From NCBI GenBank assembly GCA_964416425.1, contig CAYQEC010000001.1, positions 124,001 to 188,000 on the forward strand: a DNA stretch of 64,000 bases, in the 5' to 3' direction. The notes under the pieces were generated by a model. The model was given only the letters and a program-made list of their open reading frames with translations. It was not told the origin of the DNA and searched no databases. Each line of letters opens with the position of its first letter. The stretch's first letter is position 1. The stretch is from CAYQEC01 sp964416425 (lineage in GTDB: Bacteria > Actinomycetota > Acidimicrobiia > Spongiisociales > UBA5794). Positions 1-9,076 of this stretch are shown in pieces. The position numbers and the translations under genes were made by a program.

Positions 1-199
1 GCTCGCCCAGTGGGCCGACGGGCTCGCCGATGCCGGGGTGGGGCGCCTCATCTGGGTGGGGCGGCCGGAGGCGGCGGATCTGTTCCGCGGCGTCGCTCCC
101 GAGCTCGCCGTCGTGGAGCGTGCCGGCCGCTCACCGCAGCAGGTCGCCGCCGCGGTGGCGGCAATCGAGGAGGCGGAGCGGATCGGTCCGGCCGGCTGA
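1..199 (+). CDS. C-terminal end of an unrecognised protein (partial)
   Basis: Open frame entering from the left edge and ending at TGA 197-199; 65 residues are visible. It is rich in Ala and Val, with a central hydrophobic strand (LIWVG) followed by an Ala-rich helix. I do not recognise the family from so short a tail. It converges on the Eis-like gene with only 17 bases between stop codons. The reading frame has ordinary high-GC codon use, so it is probably a real gene cut by the window edge. Confidence 0.55.
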   Translation, partial: LAQWADGLADAGVGRLIWVGRPEAADLFRGVAPELAVVERAGRSPQQVAAAVAAIEEAERIGPAG

Positions 200-216
200 C
201 GGGCGGCGCGAGACCG

Positions 217-1434
217 CTAGAACACCTCGGCGCACCACGGCGCCCGGTCCCAGCCGAACAGGATGTCGGCCGTCGTGACCGCTCCCGCCGCACCGGTGAC
301 GAGGCCGGCGTCTGCCAGGACCGTGGCGCTCCTCCCACCCAGGTAGAGCGCCGCCAGAGTCGCCGCCGTCAGCGTGAGGTCGGCCTCGGCGTCGGTGCGA
401 CGGCACTCGGCGGCCCCTTGCTCGACGGCGAGCCGGTAGCTGCCGTCGTTCCACGGGCAGTACTCGTCGACGACCCGCAGCACCAGCGTCCCGTCGGCGC
501 GGTAGCGACGCCCGGTGAGTGCGGCGACGACGTCGAGGAGCCGCAGCCAGAGACCGTCGCCGATGCGGCGCTCGATCCGGCGGTTGTCGGTGGCGATCCA
601 GGCCAGCAGGGTGTCGGTCGGGGCGTTGTTCCAACTCACGCGTGGGAACAGGTCGATGCGGCTCAGGTACTGCCAGAGGGCCTGTTCGGTGGCGCCGTCG
701 ACGGCGATGACCTCGGTGACCCGGACCTCGCCGACGGAGTGGCCGCCGTCCCACTCGGACTTCTGGCGGTACACGGCGTAGCCGGTGGGCATGGCGGCCC
801 GGGAAGCCACCACGAACCGGTTGGCGCTGGCGCCGTGGCGCCACTGCGGCGGGTCGTGGAAGTGACGGCCCTCCCACCAGGCGTCGCTGCGCCCCAGCAT
901 GCCCGGCCGGTGGACGCGGGCCCGCCGGTACACCTCGGGGAGCACCTCCCGCGCCGCGGCGGTGTCGAGCAGGGCGAGGCTGGGCCCGGCGGGGTCGGAG
1001 GCGATCTCGAGCCGGGGGCCGTCGAAGGCAATCGCCGCCTTGTCGGCCGCCGCCCCGAAGCCGAAGCGGCCGTAGATGGGCCATTCCGCCGCCCACAACC
1101 CGCCGAGTGGATCGCCCCGCTCGTGGGCCTGGTCGGTGTAGGCCCGGATCATGGACAACATGACCCCACGGCGCCGGTGGGTCGGCCGCACCGTCACCAT
1201 GGTGAGTCCCGCCAGTGGCAGCACCCCGCCGGGCACCGTCAGATCGAAGGGCATGTCGGCCGAGGTACCCACCATCGTGGCACCTTCGAAGGCGGTGGCG
1301 GTGCGGTCGAGGGGGTGGGTGGAGACGAACCGGGCGACGTCGTCCTCGAGCACCTCACCGCCGAACGTTTCGACACAGACCCGCTGGAACTCGGGAACCT
1401 CGCCTTCGGTGATCGGTCGCACGATGATGCTCAC
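217..1434 (-). CDS. Eis-like GNAT N-acetyltransferase
   Basis: 405-residue protein of the Eis family (enhanced intracellular survival), which moves acetyl groups from acetyl-CoA to amines such as lysines or aminoglycosides. The N-terminal GNAT fold carries the acetyl-CoA loop RPTHRRRGVM near residue 85, followed by the family motif AEWPIYGRFGFG. The C-terminal third is the SCP2-like domain. The protein ends in Phe; in Eis enzymes the C-terminal carboxylate takes part in catalysis, so the end looks intact. The start is GTG with no Shine-Dalgarno sequence but with a TAACTT -10 hexamer six bases upstream, implying a leaderless transcript. It is divergent from the neighbouring oxidoreductase. The substrate cannot be told from sequence. 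Confidence 0.85.
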   Translation of the reverse strand: MSIIVRPITEGEVPEFQRVCVETFGGEVLEDDVARFVSTHPLDRTATAFEGATMVGTSADMPFDLTVPGGVLPLAGLTMVTVRPTHRRRGVMLSMIRAYTDQAHERGDPLGGLWAAEWPIYGRFGFGAAADKAAIAFDGPRLEIASDPAGPSLALLDTAAAREVLPEVYRRARVHRPGMLGRSDAWWEGRHFHDPPQWRHGASANRFVVASRAAMPTGYAVYRQKSEWDGGHSVGEVRVTEVIAVDGATEQALWQYLSRIDLFPRVSWNNAPTDTLLAWIATDNRRIERRIGDGLWLRLLDVVAALTGRRYRADGTLVLRVVDEYCPWNDGSYRLAVEQGAAECRRTDAEADLTLTAATLAALYLGGRSATVLADAGLVTGAAGAVTTADILFGWDRAPWCAEVF

Positions 1435-1440
1435 GGCGGC

Positions 1441-1446
1441 AAGTTA
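1441..1446 (-). promoter_or_regulatory. -10 element (leaderless) of the Eis-like gene
   Basis: TAACTT on the minus strand, six bases before the GTG start, with no ribosome binding site between. One of a recurring set in this window. No convincing -35 is seen. Confidence 0.45.
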
Positions 1447-1525
1447 TCAGCTCGCCGTCCGAGATCGGGCATCCCGAGCCGCGATAGGATGATTACACAA
1501 TTACCGCAAGGAAGGAGAAGCCCCC

Positions 1526-2317
1526 ATGCGCCCGGTCCGGATCGCCGCCCAGCTCCACCCCCAGCACGCCGACTACGCAGACATCCGGCGTGGCGTCGCC
1601 GCGGTCGAGGAGATCGGCGCCGACATCCTCTTCACCTGGGATCACTTCTACCCCCTCTACGGTGACCCCGACGGCAAGCACTTCGAGTGCTGGACCATGC
1701 TGAGCGCCTGGGCCGAGGCGACCGAGTCGGTCGAGATCGGCGCCCTCGTCACCTGCAACTCCTACCGCAACCCGCAGCTCCTGGCCGACATGGCCCGCAC
1801 CATCGACCACATCTCGGGCGGCCGGCTCATCCTCGGCATCGGGTCCGGCTGGTTCCGGCGCGACTACGACGAATACGGCTACGAGTTCGGCACCGCCGGC
1901 GAACGGCTGCGGGCGCTCGATCGTGACCTGCCACTCATCCGCCGCCGCTGGGGGGCCCTCACCCCGCCCCCGACCCGCCACATCCCTGTCATGATCGGCG
2001 GCGGCGGCGAGAAGGTGACGCTGCGCATCGTCGCCGAGCAGGCCGACATCTGGCACTCGTTCGGCTCCCCGGATTCGATGCGCCGCAAGAACGCCATCCT
2101 CGACGAGTGGTGCGCCAAGGTGGGACGGGATCCCGCCGAGATCGAGCGATCCGCCGGAGTCGACTGGGGCAACATCAAGGGTGACCCGATCGAACTGGCC
2201 GAGGCCTACTACGAGATCGGGTTCCGCCTGTTCACGTTCGGGATCAACGGCCCCACCTATGACCTCGCCCCGCTCACCGAATGGCTGGCGTGGCGCGACG
2301 CCAAGAACGCCAGCTGA
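1526..2317 (+). CDS. LLM-class F420-dependent oxidoreductase
   Basis: 263-residue luciferase-like (bacterial luciferase/TIM barrel) protein. Recognisable features are the early strand-loop FTWDHFYPLY, the GGRLILGIGSGW segment typical of F420-dependent family members, and IPVMIGGGGEK, which lines the cofactor phosphate site. Such enzymes carry out hydride transfer with reduced F420 (sometimes FMN) on unknown small molecules. At 263 residues it is on the short side for the family. ATG 1526 is preceded by a strong AAGGAGAAG ribosome binding site. The gene is divergent from the Eis-like gene and convergent with the next gene, three bases apart. The substrate is not predictable. Confidence 0.85.
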   Translation: MRPVRIAAQLHPQHADYADIRRGVAAVEEIGADILFTWDHFYPLYGDPDGKHFECWTMLSAWAEATESVEIGALVTCNSYRNPQLLADMARTIDHISGGRLILGIGSGWFRRDYDEYGYEFGTAGERLRALDRDLPLIRRRWGALTPPPTRHIPVMIGGGGEKVTLRIVAEQADIWHSFGSPDSMRRKNAILDEWCAKVGRDPAEIERSAGVDWGNIKGDPIELAEAYYEIGFRLFTFGINGPTYDLAPLTEWLAWRDAKNAS

Positions 2318-2320
2318 CCC

Positions 2321-2992
2321 TCAGGACCCGGTGGGAGGCCGGTCGGCGACGTAACCGGCGACCGAGCCCGGGACCGGGATGTCTCCCCGTCTCGCCGGAT
2401 CCGGGAGCGGTGCTCCGGGCACGAGCCGAAGCGGGAGCACCCCGGCCCAGATCGGGAGGTCGTAATCGTCGTCCTCGTCGACCGGAGGCCCAGTCCGCAC
2501 CTTGGCCGAGGCCTCCTCGATGCCGACCGCGACCACCGTCGTTCCCTTCAGTTCCTGGTCGGTGACGGGACGGACCTCGTCCCACCGACCGGGGAGCACG
2601 TGCTCGGTGAGCGCCCGCAGCGCCGCCACCTTCTCGGCGGGTTCGGCGACGAGCCGGGCCGTCCCGAACACCACCACCGATCGGTAGTTCATCGAGCTGT
2701 TGGCCGCCGATCTCGCCACCACCAGAGCGTCGAGCAGGGTAACGGCGATGCACACCTCGGCACCGCTCTTCATGAGGCGGAGCATCCGCGATGCCGGCGA
2801 GCCGTGAAAGTAGAGGGTGTCGCCCACCCGAGCGTGGATGGTGGGAATGACCACGGGGGCGCCGCCGTCGACGAACCCGACGTGGCAGAAGGGCGCCGCG
2901 TCGATGATGGCGTGGATGGTCTCCGGGTCGTAGCCGGCCCGCTCGGCGAGCCGGCGGACCTCGGTTCGGGGGGACGGGGGATCCTGCTGCAT
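2321..2992 (-). CDS. pyridoxamine 5'-phosphate oxidase-like flavin-binding protein
   Basis: 223 residues. The central region (about residues 30-165) is the split-barrel flavin-binding fold of the Pyridox_ox_2/flavin-nucleotide-binding family: CHVGFVDGGAPVVIPT, then a strand with YFHGSPASRMLRL and YRSVVVFGTARLV, a pattern typical of FMN- or F420-binding members. The C-terminal tail, rich in Pro and Asp, is less conserved. The start is ATG 2992 without a ribosome binding site; a TAGTCT hexamer lies six bases upstream, suggesting a leaderless transcript. Function is likely redox or cofactor binding; a true PdxH role is unlikely because the sequence lacks that family's overall pattern. Confidence 0.8.
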   Translation of the reverse strand: MQQDPPSPRTEVRRLAERAGYDPETIHAIIDAAPFCHVGFVDGGAPVVIPTIHARVGDTLYFHGSPASRMLRLMKSGAEVCIAVTLLDALVVARSAANSSMNYRSVVVFGTARLVAEPAEKVAALRALTEHVLPGRWDEVRPVTDQELKGTTVVAVGIEEASAKVRTGPPVDEDDDYDLPIWAGVLPLRLVPGAPLPDPARRGDIPVPGSVAGYVADRPPTGS

Positions 2993-2998
2993 CGGGGG

Positions 2999-3004
2999 AG
3001 ACTA
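2999..3004 (-). promoter_or_regulatory. -10 element (leaderless) of the flavin-binding protein gene
   Basis: TAGTCT on the minus strand, six bases before ATG 2992. No ribosome binding site fits in the gap. Confidence 0.45.
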
Positions 3005-3057
3005 CCGGGGGACGGGCCGGCGCCGGGTGATGGAATCGCCTGGGTCCCGTCCCGCCC

Positions 3058-3063
3058 TACACT
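3058..3063 (+). promoter_or_regulatory. -10 element (leaderless) of the PQQ-propeller lipoprotein gene
   Basis: TACACT nine bases before GTG 3073; no Shine-Dalgarno sequence in between. Confidence 0.45.
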
Positions 3064-3072
3064 TCCGACCTC

Positions 3073-4593
3073 GTGCGAACCACCGCGCTCGTTGCGCTCC
3101 TCGTGCTCCTCGCAACCGCGTGCACCGGCGCCGATGGAGCCAGCCCGGCGCCGTCCGAGACGGCGGCGCCCCTCACCACGCTGGGCCCGGTCGGTTCCAC
3201 CACCACGGCACCGCCTGCCACCACGACCACCACGATCCCCCCCGTGCTGCCCACCGATCGGGTGACACCCGAGACGGTGGGCCGCCCCTGGGGGTCGGTC
3301 GACGGCCTCACCATGTTCCGGGGGAACCCGACCCGCACCTACTACGGGACGGGGCCGGTCGCCCGCGATCCTCAGGTGCTGTGGCGCTTTCCCGACAGCC
3401 CGATGTGCGGCAACTCCCCGGTGGGAGGTGAGGACAAGGTGTGGTGCGGGAGCGGCTGGACCGGCCAGCCGGCGGTGTGGGACCGGCCGGACGGGATCAC
3501 CGAGGTCATCTTCGGTGCCTACGACAAGCACCTCCACTTCCTCGACGCCGCCACCGGGCAGCGCACCCGGCCCGACTTCCCGATGGGTGACATCATCAAA
3601 GGGTCGGTGACCCTCGACCCCGACGGCTACCCCCTCCTCTACTCCGGATCGCGAGACCCCCGTTTCCGGATCATCGCCCTCGATCGGGACGAACCGACCG
3701 AGCTGTGGTCGCTGGACGCCGCCTCCGTCGACGGGATGTGGAACAACGACTGGGACTCCAACCCGGTGATCGTCGATGACGTCCTCTTCGAGGGCGGCGA
3801 GAACAGCTGGTGGTTTGCTATCAAGCTCAACCGTAAATACGACGAAACAGGACGGGTGACGATCTCCCCCGAGATCCTGTTCGAGATGCCCGTCTTCACC
3901 GACGAGCTGGTCGGCGCCGTCGGTCGCCAGCAGAGCGTGGAGGGCTCGACCGCGGTGTTCGAGGACACCGCCTACTTCGGGAACTCGGCGGGCCGGATCG
4001 TCGGGGTCGACATCTCGAACCTCGCGGCGGGCGACGCCGAGGTGGTGTTCGACTACTGGATGGGCGACGACGTCGACGCCACTGTGGTGGTCGACGCCGA
4101 GGGGATGCTCTACGTCGCCGCCGAGGTCGACCTCGCCACCCGGCGAGCCGGGGAGGTCGGCCAGATCGTCAAGCTCGACCCGTCCCGACCCGACGACCCG
4201 TTGCTGTGGGCGGTCGCCGTCCCGGGGCAGGGAGGCCACGGCGGCGGGGTGTGGGCCACCCCCGCCCTCGTCGACGACCTGCTGTTCGTCGCCACCAATC
4301 CCGGTGAGCTGCTCGCCATCGACACCGCCACCGGCGAGGTGGTGTGGCGGGACGACGTCGGCGGCAACGCCTGGTCCTCGCCGGTGTACGTCGACGACAC
4401 CCTGGTGGTGACGGTCGACTGCGAGACGTCGCCCGCGCTACGGGCCTACGACGTCGCCGATCCGCGTCATCCGGTGCGGCTCTGGGAGCTGGCGGCCACC
4501 GGGGGGTGCATCGAGTCGACGCCGGCGGTCTGGCACGGGCGCCTCTACGTCGGATCACGAGACGGTTACTTCTACGCGCTGGGAGACAGCTGA
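3073..4593 (+). CDS. PQQ-like beta-propeller lipoprotein
   Basis: 506 residues. The N terminus is a lipoprotein signal: a basic start, a hydrophobic run and the lipobox-like LLATAC with Cys17, then a Thr/Pro-rich linker to about residue 65. The rest is a repeat protein with WD/PQQ-like blades, visible as repeated elements such as LWRFPDSP, LDAATGQ, LLAIDTATGEVVWRDDVGG and LYVGSRDGYFYAL. Such propellers bind ligands or act as scaffolds at the outer membrane face; a PQQ enzyme is not implied. GTG 3073 is probably leaderless. Its stop codon overlaps the ATG of the EEP phosphatase gene by one base (TGATG), so the two are coupled and may act together at the cell surface. Confidence 0.85.
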   Translation: MRTTALVALLVLLATACTGADGASPAPSETAAPLTTLGPVGSTTTAPPATTTTTIPPVLPTDRVTPETVGRPWGSVDGLTMFRGNPTRTYYGTGPVARDPQVLWRFPDSPMCGNSPVGGEDKVWCGSGWTGQPAVWDRPDGITEVIFGAYDKHLHFLDAATGQRTRPDFPMGDIIKGSVTLDPDGYPLLYSGSRDPRFRIIALDRDEPTELWSLDAASVDGMWNNDWDSNPVIVDDVLFEGGENSWWFAIKLNRKYDETGRVTISPEILFEMPVFTDELVGAVGRQQSVEGSTAVFEDTAYFGNSAGRIVGVDISNLAAGDAEVVFDYWMGDDVDATVVVDAEGMLYVAAEVDLATRRAGEVGQIVKLDPSRPDDPLLWAVAVPGQGGHGGGVWATPALVDDLLFVATNPGELLAIDTATGEVVWRDDVGGNAWSSPVYVDDTLVVTVDCETSPALRAYDVADPRHPVRLWELAATGGCIESTPAVWHGRLYVGSRDGYFYALGDS

Positions 4594-5567
4594 TGGTGGC
4601 GCGCCGATCGAGCTCGTTCCTCGCCAGCGGCGGGAGGACCTTTGCGGGCCTCACCTTGGTGACGGTCGGCTTCCTCGCCACGCTGGGTACGCTGCTCGGG
4701 TTCCTCGGCGGCCAGTCCTGGGCCTTCGATGTGCTGTCCAGCTTCCGGGTGCAGTACTTCCTCGTCCTCCTCGTCGTCGGCCTGCTCTACGGGGTCTTCT
4801 TCAGCCGCAGCATGTCGGCGCTGTTCCTGGTCATGGCGGCCGTCAACATGTTCGTGATCGCCCCGCTCTACTTCGACGACCCGGTGCCGCCGGACGGGTC
4901 GGACACGCTGAGCATCGTCAGCTTCAACGTGCAGTCTCGCAGCTCGAACCGTGACCAGGTCTCCCGCTGGATCGAGTCGACCGGCCCCGACCTGGTGTTC
5001 CTGCTGGAATCGAACGCGGATTGGGAGGCCCATGCCAGCGGCGTCCCGGGCTACGAGGTGCGCTCCGAGATCCCCGCCGATCGCACCTACGGGATCACGA
5101 TGCTGTCCCGGGAGGACTACCCGGTCGAGCTGCTGCGGGTCGGCGAGATCCGTGACAGCGTGCTCCGGGTGGAAGCCACCATCGGTCGGCAGGAGGTGGT
5201 CGTGTTCGCGGTGCACGCCCGGGCGCCGAGCTCCTCGAGCAGCGCCGCCGCCCGTGACGAGGTTCTCCAGGGGGTCACCGAGCTCGCCGCCGCCGAGACC
5301 CTGCCGGTGATCGTGGTCGGCGACCTCAATGCCACCCCCTGGTCGTACGCCTTCCACGCGCTCGCCTCCGAAGCCGACCTGGAGAACTCCCTCAACGGGT
5401 ACGGTTACCAGGCGTCATGGCCGGGCGATCTCCCGATCTTCCTGCAGATCCCGATCGACCATCTGCTCCACAGCCCCGACCTCACCACCGTCAACCGGCT
5501 CCTCGGCCCCGACTTCGGCTCCGACCACCGGGCCCTCTACGTCTCGGTGGGCCTCGCCGACCGGTAG
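4593..5567 (+). CDS. membrane-anchored endonuclease/exonuclease/phosphatase family protein
   Basis: 324 residues from ATG 4593, which overlaps the previous stop. Three hydrophobic helices lie at about residues 17-40, 50-68 and 70-90. After them comes a DNase I-like EEP domain with the expected motifs: ISIVSFNVQS-type opening (TLSIVSFNVQS), PDLVFLLES with the metal-binding Glu, VVGDLNATPWS with the Asp-Asn pair, and the terminal GSDHRAL with the catalytic Asp-His. The domain probably faces outside. EEP enzymes cleave phosphodiesters or phosphomonoesters in nucleic acids, lipids or sugars; the substrate cannot be assigned. Coupling to the propeller lipoprotein suggests a shared surface role. 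A longer in-frame reading upstream lies inside that lipoprotein gene and was not used. Confidence 0.85.
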   Translation: MVARRSSSFLASGGRTFAGLTLVTVGFLATLGTLLGFLGGQSWAFDVLSSFRVQYFLVLLVVGLLYGVFFSRSMSALFLVMAAVNMFVIAPLYFDDPVPPDGSDTLSIVSFNVQSRSSNRDQVSRWIESTGPDLVFLLESNADWEAHASGVPGYEVRSEIPADRTYGITMLSREDYPVELLRVGEIRDSVLRVEATIGRQEVVVFAVHARAPSSSSSAAARDEVLQGVTELAAAETLPVIVVGDLNATPWSYAFHALASEADLENSLNGYGYQASWPGDLPIFLQIPIDHLLHSPDLTTVNRLLGPDFGSDHRALYVSVGLADR

Positions 5568-5627
5568 CGGGCGGCCTCCCTCCCGACGCCACCCTGCTCC
5601 GCGCTGGTGGATCGGCGGGCGATCTCC

Positions 5628-5633
5628 TAGCCT
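5628..5633 (+). promoter_or_regulatory. -10 element (leaderless) of the M3 oligopeptidase gene
   Basis: TAGCCT eight bases before ATG 5642, with no ribosome binding site. The arrangement is the same as at menD (TAACCT, eight bases). Confidence 0.5.
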
Positions 5634-5641
5634 CGCCGCCC

Positions 5642-7594
5642 ATGGTGCACGACTACACCTCCATCGATGCCGCCTCGGTCACCGCCGTCGCCGATCGGGC
5701 GATCGGCGACGCCGAGGCCCTCATCGACGCCATAGTCGCCCCCGCCGAGCCGCGCACGTTCGTCAACACGATGCGGCCCCTCGAGCAGGTGGCGACGCTG
5801 ATGACCGACGCCTACGGCCCCGGCGCCTTCATGGCGCGGGTCCATCCCGACCCCGCGGTGCGGGCGAGCGCCGTCGAGGTCGAGGAACGGCTCGCCAAAT
5901 GGGGCAACGACCTCGTGTTCCGCCGGGATCTCTACACCGCGGTCAACGAGTTCTCCACCACCCCCGAGGCGGCCGCCCTCACCGGCACCGCGGCCCGCCT
6001 CGTCGCGTTCTGGCTGCGGGATCTGCGGCGGGCCGGCCACGAGCTGGACGACGACGACCGCACCTCGTTGCAGTCGCTCAACCAGCGGCTCATCGAGCTG
6101 CAGGTCGCCTTCGGCAACAACCTCGACGAGTGGGAAGACTTCATCGAGGTGATGCCCGAGGATCTCGACGGGCTCCCCGACGACTATATGCGCCGCCTCG
6201 GCCCAGGATCCGGGGAAGGAACCCGCCGGGTGACGATGGACTACCCGGACTACATGCCGTTCATGCAACAGGCACGCCGCCGCGATCTGCGGCAGGGTCT
6301 CCAGTTCAAGTTCTGGAACCGCGCCGTCGACCAGAACCGGCCGCTGCTGGCCGAGGCAGTGGAGATCCGGGGCCGCATCGCCGCCCTCTTCGGCGATCCC
6401 ACCTGGGCCCACCACGCCATGGAAGTGAAGATGGCGAAGAACCCGGAGACGGTGGAGGCCTTCTACACCGGTCTCGTTCCCGGGTTGCGCCACAAGGCCG
6501 AAGCCGAGTTGGCGGTGCTCACCGATCTCGCCGGCCGGGACGGAGCGACCCGGATCGAGCCGTGGGACTGGACCTACTACGACAACGAGCAGCGCCGCCA
6601 CGACTACGGGGTCGATCCGAACGAGGTCGCCGAATACTTCTCGCTCGAATTCGTGCTGGACGGAATGTTCGCCGTCACCGGCGAGGTGTTCGGGCTCGAG
6701 TACCGCCGGGTGCCGGACGCCTCGGCGTGGCATCCCGACGTGACCCTCTACGAGATCCGCAACGCCGGGTCGTCCACCCCGCTCGCCTACTTCTACGCGG
6801 ACCTGTTCCCGCGGGAGGGCAAGTACGGCCATGCCGCCGCCTTCCCCCTCACCTACGGCCAGGCGCTCCCCGACGGCGGCTACCGCACCCCGGTGGCCGC
6901 CATCGTCGCCAACTTCACCAAGCCGACGGCGGACCGCCCGTCGTTGCTGAAGCACGGCGAGGCCTTCACCCTGTTCCACGAGTTCGGCCACATCCTCCAC
7001 TTCTGCCTCACCACGGTGGACCTCATCCGCTTCTCCGGGTTCGACACCGAGTGGGACTTCGTCGAGGCGCCGTCGCAGATCATGGAGCACTGGATGTGGC
7101 GGCCCGAGGTGCTGCAACGGTTCGCTCGCCATCACGAGACCGGGGAGCCGATCCCCGCCGACCTGGTGGGGCGCCTCGTCGCCGCCCGTGATCTCAACAT
7201 CGGGCTCGCCACCATGCGGCAGATCTTCCTGGGGCGGCTCGATCTGCTGCTTCACGCCGCCTCGGGACCGGTCGACCTCGATGCGGCGTACCGTGAGAGC
7301 TACCGCGACACCCTGCTTCCCTTCCATGAGGGGACGTTCTTCCCCGCCAGCTTCGGCCACCTCATGGGGGGCTACGACGCCGGCTACTACGGGTACCTGT
7401 GGGCCAAGGTCTACGGCGACGACATGTTCTCGGTCTTCGAGGAGGCCGGCGTCACCGATCCCGGCGTCGGGGGCCGCTACCGCCGGGAGGTGCTGGCCAC
7501 CGGTGGCTCCCGCGACGCCATTGATCACCTGCGGGCGTTCCTCGGAAGGGAGCCCAACAGCGAGGCGTTCCTCCGCAATCTCGGGCTCGGGTAG
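5642..7594 (+). CDS. M3 family metallopeptidase (oligopeptidase/oligoendopeptidase F-like)
   Basis: 650 residues, the usual length of cytosolic M3 peptidases, which cut short peptides in a closed helical channel. The zinc site is intact: HEFGH at His446-Glu447-His450, and the downstream third ligand Glu475 in the motif FVEAPSQ. Upstream conserved M3 elements include YFYADLFPREGKYGHAAAF. There is no signal peptide, so it is likely cytoplasmic and used in peptide turnover. The start at ATG 5642 fits a leaderless transcript. It converges on menE with three bases between stops. A much longer in-frame reading upstream runs through the EEP gene and is not the real start. Confidence 0.93.
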   Translation: MVHDYTSIDAASVTAVADRAIGDAEALIDAIVAPAEPRTFVNTMRPLEQVATLMTDAYGPGAFMARVHPDPAVRASAVEVEERLAKWGNDLVFRRDLYTAVNEFSTTPEAAALTGTAARLVAFWLRDLRRAGHELDDDDRTSLQSLNQRLIELQVAFGNNLDEWEDFIEVMPEDLDGLPDDYMRRLGPGSGEGTRRVTMDYPDYMPFMQQARRRDLRQGLQFKFWNRAVDQNRPLLAEAVEIRGRIAALFGDPTWAHHAMEVKMAKNPETVEAFYTGLVPGLRHKAEAELAVLTDLAGRDGATRIEPWDWTYYDNEQRRHDYGVDPNEVAEYFSLEFVLDGMFAVTGEVFGLEYRRVPDASAWHPDVTLYEIRNAGSSTPLAYFYADLFPREGKYGHAAAFPLTYGQALPDGGYRTPVAAIVANFTKPTADRPSLLKHGEAFTLFHEFGHILHFCLTTVDLIRFSGFDTEWDFVEAPSQIMEHWMWRPEVLQRFARHHETGEPIPADLVGRLVAARDLNIGLATMRQIFLGRLDLLLHAASGPVDLDAAYRESYRDTLLPFHEGTFFPASFGHLMGGYDAGYYGYLWAKVYGDDMFSVFEEAGVTDPGVGGRYRREVLATGGSRDAIDHLRAFLGREPNSEAFLRNLGLG

Positions 7595-7597
7595 CCC

Positions 7598-9019
7598 TCA
7601 CTCCGCCGGGAGCGCCCGGCGGGCGAGCCTCTCGACCGCCTCCCGGTCGACCTTGCCGGTGGCGAGCAGCGGCAGGTCGGCGACGATCACCCACTGCTTG
7701 GGAACGGCATGGCGGGCGAGGCGCTCCCGGGCCCAATCCCGCAGGACTGCCGGATCCAGCGGGGCGGTGGCGGCGACCACGGCTGCCACCTGCTCCCCCC
7801 ACTCCTCGTCGGGCACGCCCACCACCGCCACCCGGCCGACGGCGGGATGCGCCTCCAGCACTGCCTCGATCGCATCCGGGAGCACCTTCTCGCCGCCGGT
7901 GACGATGAGGTCGTCTCGGCGACCAAGCACGACGAGCCGTCCCGCCGCGTCGAAGCGGCCCAGGTCTCCGGTGTGGTGTGGTCCGTGTCGCGGCGCCTCC
8001 CCAAGGTACCCGGGAGACACGGTGGCCCCGGCAACGACGATCTCCCCGACGCCGCCGGGAGGCACCCCCCGGCCCGCCCCGTCGACGATCGAGACCTCGA
8101 CCCCGTCCAGCGGCGGCCCCACCGCCCCCTCCTCGCCGCCGGGATCGCCCGGCACCGCGGTGGCGACCTGGGAGCACGCCTCGGTCATCCCGTAGGTGGG
8201 GACCACGGGGAGGCCAGCCGCCCGAGCCCGCTCCAGCAGGCGCCGGGTCGCGGGGGCGCCGCCCACCAGGATCGCCCGCAACCCCCGGTAGGGACCCGGA
8301 TCGGTCTCGAGAACCCGGTGCAGCATCGTCGGCACCAGGCTGGCGACGGTGACCTCCCGGTGGCGAAGGGCGGCGGCCACCCGGGCGGCGTCGAAGCCGT
8401 CGTGGAGTACGACCGTGCCTCCGGCGGCGGCGGAGCGCCACAGCACCGAGAGCCCGCCGACGTGGAAGAGGGGCAGGGCGAGCAGCCAGCGGTCGGTGGC
8501 GTCGTTCCCGAGCCGGGCCCGCGATGCGGCCACCGCCCGGGCCACGTTGCCCACGGTGAGGGTCACCGGGCGGGGCTGCCCTCTCGTGCCCGAGGTGAAC
8601 ACGACGGTGTGGAGGTCGGACCCGGAACGGGCCTCGTCCCGGGCCGGGTCCGGCTGCGCGGCGGGCGGGCCGTCGAGGCGGAGGTCGGCGACCACCGGCT
8701 CGATGCCCCAAGTCCGTCGCAGCGCGGTGGCGCCGGCGCCGAGCAGATCGGACGCCGGGTCGAGGACGGCGGCGGCCGCGCCGAGGCGACCGGCGCCCCA
8801 CAGGGCCGCCACGACGTCGAGGCGGGGCGCCACCGGCAGTCCGATCAGTCCGCCCCGCCCGACTCCGTGGGTGCGCTGCAGGAACGCCCCGCTCCGGTCT
8901 GCCAGGGCGTCGAGCTCGGCATAGGTGACGGGACGGCCGTCGTCACCGACGACCGCGATCGCCTCCGGGGTGGCACCGGAGCTGCGGGAGAGCCAGTCGT
9001 CGGCGGTGAGGCGGGCCAT
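7598..9019 (-). CDS. menE: o-succinylbenzoate-CoA ligase (MenE)
   Basis: 473-residue AMP-forming acyl-CoA ligase. It activates o-succinylbenzoate to its CoA thioester in menaquinone synthesis. Visible ANL motifs are the phosphate loop TVVFTSGTRGQPRP (about residues 139-150), PTYGMTEACSQ, the hinge region TGDLGRFDAAGRLVVLGRRDD and the C-terminal catalytic Lys in LLATGKVDREA. The MenE assignment rests on size, the generic ANL motifs and position: menB and menA lie immediately next to it on the other strand. The start is ATG 9019. The gap to menB holds a TACTGTAGT stretch that could serve as a -10 for both directions. Confidence 0.85.
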   Translation of the reverse strand: MARLTADDWLSRSSGATPEAIAVVGDDGRPVTYAELDALADRSGAFLQRTHGVGRGGLIGLPVAPRLDVVAALWGAGRLGAAAAVLDPASDLLGAGATALRRTWGIEPVVADLRLDGPPAAQPDPARDEARSGSDLHTVVFTSGTRGQPRPVTLTVGNVARAVAASRARLGNDATDRWLLALPLFHVGGLSVLWRSAAAGGTVVLHDGFDAARVAAALRHREVTVASLVPTMLHRVLETDPGPYRGLRAILVGGAPATRRLLERARAAGLPVVPTYGMTEACSQVATAVPGDPGGEEGAVGPPLDGVEVSIVDGAGRGVPPGGVGEIVVAGATVSPGYLGEAPRHGPHHTGDLGRFDAAGRLVVLGRRDDLIVTGGEKVLPDAIEAVLEAHPAVGRVAVVGVPDEEWGEQVAAVVAATAPLDPAVLRDWARERLARHAVPKQWVIVADLPLLATGKVDREAVERLARRALPAE

Positions 9020-9076
9020 GGGGCCTCACTACAGTATCGATCGATCCTCGCTCGCTCCACCGCACGGAGGCAATCC

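Noticed and set aside
10..1665. 551-residue open frame on the plus strand across the Eis-like gene
   Set aside because: Antisense shadow from high GC; low-complexity Arg/Gly/Pro composition, and the minus-strand Eis frame has clear family motifs.
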